From the NCBI GenBank assembly GCA_027296925.1, contig JAPUIP010000451.1, forward strand, positions 1-6,266: 6,266 nucleotides of DNA. The letters are read 5' to 3'. Shown here in pieces: positions 1 to 4,622 of this stretch. The DNA comes from Candidatus Poribacteria bacterium. Lineage in GTDB: Bacteria; Poribacteria; WGA-4E; PCPOR2b. A program made the position numbers and the translations under genes. Position 1 is the first letter of the stretch; each line of letters starts with the position of its first letter. The notes below the pieces were generated by a model. It searched no databases, was not told the DNA's origin, and was given only the letters and a program-made list of their open reading frames with translations.

Positions 1-148
1 CTATACTTCCGCAGAATTTTGAAGAACCCTGTCATAGCGCAGCTTCCAGCGATAGGTTTTCGCGCCGGTGTTAAAAACGTGAATCCGCGCTATATCTGGC
101 TTTGAGGCACCTCTTTAACAAACGTTAACGGATTCTGCGGTTCTATAG
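1..148. repeat. Nested imperfect inverted repeats upstream of the methyltransferase gene
   Basis: The outer arms are 1-17 and 132-148. CCGCAGAAT at 9-17 is the exact reverse complement of ATTCTGCGG at 132-140, and CTATA at 1-5 mirrors TATAG at 144-148, giving 14 of 17 matching positions. An inner pair, ATAGCGC (34-40) and GCGCTAT (87-93), lies inside. The 8-nt palindrome CGTTAACG occupies 123-130. No convincing ORF lies here. The arrangement could be the end of a small non-autonomous mobile element or a structured leader of the methyltransferase mRNA. The left arm starts at the window edge, so it may extend further left. The repeats are seen directly; the role is unknown. Confidence 0.45.
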
Positions 149-153
149 ACAGT

Positions 154-159
154 AGGTGA
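154..159 (+). promoter_or_regulatory. Ribosome binding site for the methyltransferase GTG start
   Basis: AGGTGA ends 4 nt before the GTG at 164. It is weaker and closer than the AGGAGG sites of the nuo genes. It supports GTG 164 as the start, together with the family-typical N-terminus that follows immediately. Confidence 0.5.
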
Positions 160-163
160 ACCA

Positions 164-964
164 GTGAAAAGCCCATTAAGGTATCCGGGGGGTAAGTCAA
201 GGGCAATCAAGCAAATACTTCCCTACCTACCTGCGAACACATTGGAGTTCCGAGAACCACTTGTCGGAGGTGGTTCAGTTTTCTTGGGTGTCTATAATCT
301 CTTTGGGACACAGATAAAGAGATATTGGGTAAATGATTTGAACCATGACCTTTACTGCTTCTGGAAATATGCACGCGATGACATTGATTCGCTCATTTCA
401 TCAATTAGTGCGGTCAAGGAAAATTACCCGAACGGCAGAGAGCTATTTACAGAGTTTACCAGCAATCGAGAAGGGCTTTCCGATTTTGAGCGAGCTGTGC
501 GCTTCTTTGTACTCAATCGTATTACCTTCTCCGGCACAGTAGATTCAGGTGGGTACTCACAAGGAGCATTTGAAAAGAGATTTACATGGTCTTCCATTGA
601 AAGGGTGAAAGCACTATCCATTCACCTCTCAAAAGTTCATATTACACATGGTGATTATGAAAGTGCGCTTTTCGAGCCGGGAGAGAATGTGCTTGTATTT
701 TTAGACCCGCCTTACTGGAGGACAACAGCATCGAGACTTTACGGGGTACGGGGTCAGCTTCACACGTCATTTGACCATGAACGATTTGCCAAGAACATGA
801 AGCAATGTCCCCATAAGTGGCTTATCACTTACGATGATTCCCCCGAAGTGCGCGAGCTATTCAATTTCGCCGAAATTATTGAGTGGCAATTACAGTATGG
901 CATGAATAACTATAAACAGGAGACGGCCGCGAAAGGGAAAGAGTTGTTTATAAAAAACTATTGA
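164..964 (+). CDS. D12-class (Dam-type) N6-adenine DNA methyltransferase
   Basis: The 266-residue protein is predicted to transfer a methyl group from S-adenosylmethionine to adenine N6 in a short DNA site. Motif X (PLRYPGGKS, residues 4-12) starts right after the GTG start, as usual in this family. Motif I follows as EPLVGGGSVF (31-40), then VNDLN (56-60). The family segment FFVLNRITFSGT spans 114-125, GDY is at 163-165, and the catalytic DPPY is at 181-184. The C-terminus (LITYDDSP, then QYGMNNYKQ and AAKGKELFI) is complete, so the gene looks full length and intact. It stands alone: no restriction enzyme or specificity gene is visible. Two of four sampled sequence lines have only 37% G+C, and all four average about 41%. 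Two sampled nuo lines have 52-57%, which hints at separate origin. The recognition sequence cannot be read from the protein; GATC is possible but unproven. It could be an orphan regulatory methylase, a phage or mobile-element methylase, or half of a restriction-modification system whose other half lies left of the window. Confidence 0.93.
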   Translation: MKSPLRYPGGKSRAIKQILPYLPANTLEFREPLVGGGSVFLGVYNLFGTQIKRYWVNDLNHDLYCFWKYARDDIDSLISSISAVKENYPNGRELFTEFTSNREGLSDFERAVRFFVLNRITFSGTVDSGGYSQGAFEKRFTWSSIERVKALSIHLSKVHITHGDYESALFEPGENVLVFLDPPYWRTTASRLYGVRGQLHTSFDHERFAKNMKQCPHKWLITYDDSPEVRELFNFAEIIEWQLQYGMNNYKQETAAKGKELFIKNY

Positions 965-992
965 TGTGAGTTGCCTGAACGCAGATATACAC

Positions 993-1024
993 AATGCAAA
1001 TCCCACAAGCGGGGGTTTTGCATT
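993..1024 (+). terminator. Probable terminator hairpin after the methyltransferase gene
   Basis: AATGCAAA (993-1000) pairs with TTTGCATT (1017-1024). After one T:T mismatch, CCC (1002-1004) pairs with GGG (1013-1015), closing an 8-nt loop. It begins 28 nt after the stop codon. The T-tract is short and interrupted (TTTCT), so termination on the plus strand may be weak. The outer A and T runs could also let it act on the opposite strand. Confidence 0.5.
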
Positions 1025-1195
1025 TCTGCATAAAACTACAACATTCCCTCCACTCGATTACCCGACGTACGGAAAAATAACTTTGTAATCACAATTTGGA
1101 GTTTGCAAACATGAAGGGAGGCAGTCATGAAGGATATAAGGTAGGAACACCGTGTCGAGAGCCGGAGTAAGTTAGAAGTGAAAAGTGAAGAAGCT
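1025..1195. other. Intergenic stretch without a recognisable gene
   Basis: This stretch lies between the probable terminator and the hairpin array. The ATG codons at 1111 and 1128 open only 19 and 5 codons, although GGGAGG sits shortly before the second. A purine-rich mirror-like segment built on AAGTGAA lies at 1175-1190. I see no RNA gene, promoter or coding region I can support. Confidence 0.4.
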
Positions 1196-1213
1196 TGTGC
1201 TGCCTGTGCTGCC
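1196..1213. repeat. Two tandem copies of a 9-nt unit
   Basis: TGTGCTGCC occurs twice without a gap, and the second copy runs directly into the first long repeat copy at 1214. A one-base variant, TGTGCCGCC, recurs at 1308-1316 just before the inverted copy. The 9-mer therefore seems to travel with the TGTCCCGA segment. Confidence 0.7.
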
Positions 1214-1239
1214 TGTCCCGAACTTTGAGGGGAAGCCTG

Positions 1240-1255
1240 CCCTCGGCTGAGAGGG
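1240..1255 (+). repeat. Hexaloop mini-hairpin 1
   Basis: The stem is CCCTC/GAGGG and the loop is GGCTGA (1245-1250). It is preceded by GCCTG and followed by a GTGACTG repeat. Confidence 0.65.
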
Positions 1256-1300
1256 TGACTGAAAGTGACTGAAAGGAATCCCGTGGGGGAATCCCGTGGG
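1255..1300. repeat. Adjacent tandem duplications of 10 and 13 nt
   Basis: GTGACTGAAA is repeated exactly at 1255-1264 and 1265-1274. It is followed at once by GGAATCCCGTGGG repeated exactly at 1275-1287 and 1288-1300. Perfect back-to-back copies suggest recent replication slippage. GTGACTG recurs after hairpin 4 at 1498. Confidence 0.75.
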
Positions 1301-1393
1301 GGAAACTTGTGCCGCCTGTCCCGAGCCCCTCAAAGTTCGGGACAAGCTTTCGAGGAGCTTGCCCCGAACTTTGAGGGGGAGCTTCGAGGCCTG

Positions 1394-1409
1394 CCCTAGG
1401 CTGATAGGG
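1394..1409 (+). repeat. Hexaloop mini-hairpin 2
   Basis: The stem is CCCTA/TAGGG and the loop is GGCTGA (1399-1404). It matches hairpin 1 except that the loop-closing pair changed from C-G to A-T on both arms, so pairing is kept. GCCTG also precedes it. Confidence 0.65.
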
Positions 1410-1421
1410 TATGCCTGTGGT

Positions 1422-1445
1422 GCTTCGAAGTAAGCTTCGAGGTAA
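1422..1445. repeat. Two tandem copies of a 12-nt unit
   Basis: GCTTCGAAGTAA (1422-1433) is followed by GCTTCGAGGTAA (1434-1445), one mismatch apart. GCTTCGAGG also occurs alone at 1381-1389, and a related TTTCGAGGAGCTT segment sits at 1348-1360. Confidence 0.65.
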
Positions 1446-1462
1446 GCGACTGAAAAGCCTGC

Positions 1463-1476
1463 CCCCGCCTGAGGGG
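1463..1476 (+). repeat. Hexaloop mini-hairpin 3
   Basis: The stem is CCCC/GGGG and the loop is GCCTGA (1467-1472). It is preceded by GCCTG, like hairpins 1 and 2. The loop differs from theirs by one base. Confidence 0.6.
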
Positions 1477-1482
1477 AGCTTG

Positions 1483-1498
1483 CACCCGCCTGAGGGTG
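1483..1498 (+). repeat. Hexaloop mini-hairpin 4
   Basis: The stem is CACCC/GGGTG and the loop is GCCTGA (1488-1493). It has the same loop as hairpin 3 with a different paired stem. It is preceded by CTTG and followed by GTGACTGTAAGG, echoing the sequence after hairpin 1. Confidence 0.6.
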
Positions 1499-1516
1499 TG
1501 ACTGTAAGGAAACTTG

Positions 1517-1554
1517 CCCTAGGGTGCGTAGTCCTGAGCCCCGAAGGGATAGGG
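1517..1554 (+). repeat. Last module of the array: enclosing stem with an inner mini-hairpin
   Basis: CCCTA (1517-1521) can pair with TAGGG (1550-1554), the same stem as hairpin 2. Here it encloses a longer stretch containing CCC-GAA-GGG (1540-1548). CCCTAGGG at 1517-1524 is also a perfect palindrome, and AGGGTGC appears at both 1521-1527 and 1551-1557. The enclosing pairing is less certain than the four hexaloop hairpins. Confidence 0.4.
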
Positions 1555-1602
1555 TGCAAAGGTTTAATTATAATTTACTGGGGAGCAAAAAAATAAAGAA
1601 CT

Positions 1603-3060
1603 TCAACCCATCAGTTTTCCGAGCGACACTTTGGAAAACTCATAAACGGGCGTCCAGTACACGCCAAGCAGGAGTGTTGGGATAATGAAGATAATCAGCA
1701 AGACACGATGTCCGGATGAAAACGAGAGCGTTTCGGTTTCATCCGCCGTTTCAAAGAACATGGCTTTAACGATTCGAGCATAATAGTAGAGCGACACGAC
1801 ACTGTTCAGCAAGCCGATAATCGCCAGCCAATAAAGCTGCTCTTGAATGACAGCCCAAAATAGAAGCCATTTTCCGACAAACCCCGCCAGAGGGGGAATG
1901 CCAATCAATGAAAATAGAAAGATCGCCATCGACACAGCGACGAGTGGCGCACGGGAACCAAGCCCCCGGTATCCGTCAATGGTTTCACTGCCGACTTCGC
2001 TTGCAATGAGGATGACCACAAAGAACGCTCCTAGATTCATGAACAGATAGACAATCAGGTAGAACAGAACCGCCTGGAGTCCTTCGCTCGTTAACAGGAC
2101 TGCGCCCATGAGCAGGTAGCCGCTGTGTGCGATACTTGAGTAGGCGAGAAGTCGCTTGACGTTCTGCTGGGGAAGTGCGGCAAGATTACCAACAGTCATC
2201 GTTAAGGCGGAGACAACTGCCAGCATAAGTGACCAATCCACGGAGGCTTCTTCCCATACGAAGCCGAAGTAGAAGAGGCGAATGAACAGAGCAAACCCGG
2301 CAGATTTGGACGCAACAGACAGGAACGCTGTGATTGGAATCGGCGCGCCTTCGTAAACATCGGGAGACCACATGTGGAAAGGGACGGAGGCGATTTTGTA
2401 ACCGACGCCAGCAAGGATGAACGTGATCGACAGCAGCACCGCCAATGGATAGACATCGTCCGTATTGAACATCTCAGTGAGTCGGCTGCTGAGCAATATG
2501 ACATCCCCGGTGCCAGTCATGCCAAATAGAAGGGATATACCGAATAGCATCGTGCCGGAAGCGACGGCGCCGTAGGTGATGTACTTGAATGCGGCTTCGC
2601 TGGAACGCGGGCTATGCGTCAAGAATCCAGCTAAAATGTACGAGGTCAAGCTGACGGTTTCGAGCGAAAGATAGATCATCAGCAGATGTGTTGATGACGC
2701 CATCAAGAACATGCCGAACGTGACGGCAAGTAAGAGCGCATGGTACTCCCCTTTTGTCCGTGGATCGAGTTCATCAGAGCGAATTGAAAACAGAATGGTC
2801 GCAGCGGTAGCAACGGTAATAATAATCTTAAAGAACATCGCGAAGCTATCAAGTCGGATCATGCCGAGGAAAAGTGAGCGATCCTCGGACCCAACTACGA
2901 TGACCGCGATGACCACCATCGCAAGTCCAACGAGCGATAGATAAGCGCTTCCTTCGCTGCCTTTCTTTTTCGCCGCCAGATCATAGATGATTACGGCCAT
3001 GACAAAAACAATCAGAATCAGCTCTGGGATAAAATAAGGAATACTGGCAACGTTTGTCAA
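1603..3060 (-). CDS. nuoN: NADH-quinone oxidoreductase subunit N
   Basis: NuoN is one of the three antiporter-like membrane subunits of complex I and forms a proton channel in the inner membrane. From the TTG start at 3060 the protein has 485 residues, the length of E. coli NuoN. The upstream in-frame ATG at 3150 would add 30 residues overlapping nuoM and is rejected: TTG sits 8 nt after AGGAGG and gives a hydrophobic N-terminus (IPYFIPELILIVF). Channel residues known from the family are visible. Glu134 lies in YLSLETVSL (E. coli E133), Lys222 in GYKIASVPFHMW (K217), Lys252 in ASKSAG (K247) and Lys397 in GFVGKWLLF (K395). LLAYSSIAHSGY (304-315) is also typical. The whole protein is membrane segments, with the proton-antiporter domain at about 120-415. 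It is the last nuo gene here, 13 nt after nuoM. No obvious defect is seen. Confidence 0.96.
   Translation of the reverse strand: MTNVASIPYFIPELILIVFVMAVIIYDLAAKKKGSEGSAYLSLVGLAMVVIAVIVVGSEDRSLFLGMIRLDSFAMFFKIIITVATAATILFSIRSDELDPRTKGEYHALLLAVTFGMFLMASSTHLLMIYLSLETVSLTSYILAGFLTHSPRSSEAAFKYITYGAVASGTMLFGISLLFGMTGTGDVILLSSRLTEMFNTDDVYPLAVLLSITFILAGVGYKIASVPFHMWSPDVYEGAPIPITAFLSVASKSAGFALFIRLFYFGFVWEEASVDWSLMLAVVSALTMTVGNLAALPQQNVKRLLAYSSIAHSGYLLMGAVLLTSEGLQAVLFYLIVYLFMNLGAFFVVILIASEVGSETIDGYRGLGSRAPLVAVSMAIFLFSLIGIPPLAGFVGKWLLFWAVIQEQLYWLAIIGLLNSVVSLYYYARIVKAMFFETADETETLSFSSGHRVLLIIFIIPTLLLGVYWTPVYEFSKVSLGKLMG
1613..1640 (-). terminator. Inverted repeat at the 3' end of nuoN, possible weak terminator
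   Basis: AGTTTTCC (1613-1620) and GGAAAACT (1633-1640) form an 8-bp stem with a 12-nt loop inside the last codons of nuoN. On the minus strand a T-rich run, interrupted once (1587-1597), follows about 15 nt later. That spacing is too long for a classical rho-independent terminator, so the role is uncertain. No better hairpin lies directly before the T run. Confidence 0.25.
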
Positions 3061-3067
3061 TGAAGCA

Positions 3068-3075
3068 TCCTCCTT
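3068..3075 (-). promoter_or_regulatory. Strong ribosome binding site deciding the TTG start of nuoN
   Basis: AAGGAGGA on the minus strand ends 7 nt before the TTG at 3060 (8 nt counted from AGGAGG). Its first two bases are the last two of the nuoM TAA stop codon. Translational coupling is therefore plausible: ribosomes finishing nuoM would sit on the nuoN start region. Confidence 0.85.
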
Positions 3076-4597
3076 ATGGCACGAGCGGCAAAACACGAAC
3101 AGCTTGATTAAACATATCGAGGGCGATCGACGGCCAGACACCGAGCACAACTGTTAAGATGCCCAACGGTACCAATGTTGCAATCTCACGCCCATTGATT
3201 TCGGGCATGTCCGCGTACTTCGGATTTAGTTGTCCCAGGAAGACACGCTGTAACGTCCAGAGGAAATAAGCCGCGCCAACGACAATGCCGGAGGTTGAGA
3301 GGATTGTGAGCACCTTGAATTTACTATATGCCCCCAGCAACGATAACACCTCACCCACAAACCCGCTGAGTCCCGGCAATCCAAGAGACGCCATAAACGC
3401 CAGCGTTGTAATGCCGGTATAAATAGGCATCTGACTGCCAAGTCCGCCGAAACCGTTAATTTCACGGTGATGCGCTCGGTCATACACCACACCGACCAAG
3501 AGAAACAGCATCGCGCTAATCACGCCGTGGTTGAACATCTGGAGAATCGCGCCGTTCAATCCGCTCTCATTGCGTGCGGCAAGCCCTATCAAAATGAAGC
3601 CCATGTGTGCAATGCTGGAGTAGGCAACGAGTTTCTTGAAATCCGTCTGCGCCAACGCACAAAGTGAACCGTAGACGATATTGATAAATCCAAGGAATGC
3701 TAGACCATTTCCCCACATGGGTGATCTGCCCATCGCTTTGGCAAATTCAGGATCCGTAAAAAAAGCCATTCCGTCGGGTAGCATGGCGAAGTTAATTCGC
3801 ACAAGCCCATATGTCCCCATCTTCAAGAGGATGCCGGCAAGGATAACGCTGATCGCGGTTGGAGCTTCCACGTGCGCATCAGGAAGCCAAGTGTGGAAGG
3901 GGAAAATCGGCACCTTAATCGCAAAGCCAATGAAAAATCCCAAAAACGCCCAAATCTGGAATGTGCGGTCCGCAAGCGCATGGCCTGGAGTTGTCGCAAG
4001 CTGAATCAGCGTTGGGATATCAAAGGTCCTCGCACCGGCAGGCCCGCTCTCGAGGTATACCGCAATCATCGCAACGAGCATCAGCATACCGCCGGAGAGC
4101 GTATACAGGAAGAACTTAATCGCGGCATACTCGCGTCTGGGCCCACCCCAGATGCCGATCAGGAAATACATCGGCAGCAGCGTTATCTCGAAAAAGACAT
4201 AGAAAAGGAAAAGATCCAAGGCGCAGAAAAAGCCGATCATCCCCGTCTCCAACAGCAAAAACAGCGCGAGATACGCTTTGATGCCCTTCTCAATATTCCG
4301 CCACGAGGCAAGGACGCAGATGGGGCCCAACAATGCGGTCAAAAGCAGCAACGTTACGCTCAGCCCATCAATGCCAACATGGTAGTAGATATTGAACACA
4401 CTGATCCACATCGTTTTTTCCGCAAACTGAAGTCCTGACACAGACCTGTCGTATCGAACGAAAAGAATCACCGCCAGTAGCAACGGGATCAACGTGACAA
4501 CAAACGCCACCTGCTTTGCGAGTTCTTCTCGATCGCGCGGAATCAACAACACCGCAACCATCCCGAGCAGGGGGATAAAAATCATCAACGATAACAT
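3074..4597 (-). CDS. nuoM: NADH-quinone oxidoreductase subunit M
   Basis: NuoM is the middle antiporter-like subunit of the complex I membrane arm, forming a second proton channel between NuoL and NuoN. The protein has 507 residues (E. coli 509). ATG 4597 lies 8 nt after AGGAGGAG. Family channel residues are present: Glu137 in FFEITLLPMYFL (E. coli E144), Lys228 in GFAIKVPIFPFHTWLPDAH (K234), Lys259 in ILLKMGTYGL (K265) and Glu416 in SGFVGEVLSLL (E407). VAYSSIAHMGF (324-334) and the His357 region (FNHG) are also typical. Compared with E. coli there is about a 15-residue insertion around residues 275-291, in the loop after the Lys259 helix. The shorter N-terminal part makes the total length similar. 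It lies 25 nt after nuoL and 13 nt before nuoN, clearly within one operon. Frame and motifs are intact. Confidence 0.97.
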   Translation of the reverse strand: MLSLMIFIPLLGMVAVLLIPRDREELAKQVAFVVTLIPLLLAVILFVRYDRSVSGLQFAEKTMWISVFNIYYHVGIDGLSVTLLLLTALLGPICVLASWRNIEKGIKAYLALFLLLETGMIGFFCALDLFLFYVFFEITLLPMYFLIGIWGGPRREYAAIKFFLYTLSGGMLMLVAMIAVYLESGPAGARTFDIPTLIQLATTPGHALADRTFQIWAFLGFFIGFAIKVPIFPFHTWLPDAHVEAPTAISVILAGILLKMGTYGLVRINFAMLPDGMAFFTDPEFAKAMGRSPMWGNGLAFLGFINIVYGSLCALAQTDFKKLVAYSSIAHMGFILIGLAARNESGLNGAILQMFNHGVISAMLFLLVGVVYDRAHHREINGFGGLGSQMPIYTGITTLAFMASLGLPGLSGFVGEVLSLLGAYSKFKVLTILSTSGIVVGAAYFLWTLQRVFLGQLNPKYADMPEINGREIATLVPLGILTVVLGVWPSIALDMFNQAVRVLPLVP

Positions 4598-4605
4598 CCA
4601 GTCAA

Positions 4606-4613
4606 CTCCTCCT
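4606..4613 (-). promoter_or_regulatory. Ribosome binding site of nuoM
   Basis: AGGAGGAG on the minus strand lies 8 nt before ATG 4597, within the 25-nt gap after the nuoL stop. It favours the first ATG over the in-frame Met5. Confidence 0.85.
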
Positions 4614-4622
4614 ATAATCCGT

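Larger units (their letters stand above)
1214..1378. repeat. Three copies of a 16-19 nt element in direct, inverted, direct order
   Basis: Copy A is TGTCCCGAACTTTGAGGGG at 1214-1232. Copy B at 1326-1344 is its exact 19-nt reverse complement. Copy C at 1362-1378 is direct again and shares 16 nt with A (1363-1378). B could pair with A over 19 bp (spacer 93 nt) or with C over 16 bp (spacer 21 nt), but not with both. B also overlaps a local 8-bp hairpin, TGTCCCGA (1317-1324) with TCGGGACA (1337-1344). Confidence 0.75.
1196..1554. repeat. Array of small GC-rich hairpin modules and short tandem duplications
   Basis: This 360-bp block lies between convergent genes. It is built from variants of one plan: a lead-in CCTG or CTTG, a C-rich left arm, a loop beginning with G and ending with A, and a complementary G-rich right arm. 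Modules start near 1212, 1236, 1358, 1390, 1458, 1479 and 1513, with an inverted module at 1317-1344. Loops seen are GGCTGA, GCCTGA, GAACTTTGA and GAA. Between modules lie tandem duplications of 9, 10, 13 and 12 nt. There are no uniform repeats with unique spacers, so it is not CRISPR. Open frames across it on either strand are by-products of the repeats. The structure is seen directly. A role as a terminator or boundary, or as a proliferating palindromic element, is inference. Confidence 0.75.

Noticed and set aside
115..149. Sigma-70 promoter for the methyltransferase (TTAACA or TTAACG with TATAGA)
   Set aside because: The possible -35 and -10 pairs have spacings of about 23 or 12 nt, outside the usual range, so no promoter is called.
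1111..1170. Small peptide gene with an SD-like GGGAGG before ATG 1128
   Set aside because: The frame closes after five codons. The ATG at 1111 gives only 19 codons with no supporting feature.
1196..1554. CRISPR array
   Set aside because: Modules differ in length and sequence, occur in both orientations, and there are no regular unique spacers or cas genes in view.
1125..1559. 144-codon open frame on the minus strand across the hairpin array
   Set aside because: It is a by-product of the GC-rich repeats. The protein is low-complexity Pro/Ser/Arg-rich, has no recognisable domain and no clear ribosome site.
1411..1596. 61-codon open frame on the plus strand in the same array
   Set aside because: It is made of hairpin modules and tandem copies, with no family features.
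3057..3068. Three-codon ORF (ATG CTT CAT TGA) overlapping the nuoN start
   Set aside because: Its ATG directly abuts the Shine-Dalgarno sequence with no spacer, so initiation there is unlikely.
3061..3150. 30-codon N-terminal extension of nuoN from the ATG at 3150
   Set aside because: It overlaps the nuoM 3' end, is Cys/Arg-rich and unlike NuoN N-termini. A strong ribosome site points to TTG 3060 instead.
3872..4438. 188-codon open frame antisense to nuoM
   Set aside because: It is a shadow of nuoM, which shows all expected family motifs. The antisense product is Gln/Arg/Lys-rich without a recognisable domain.
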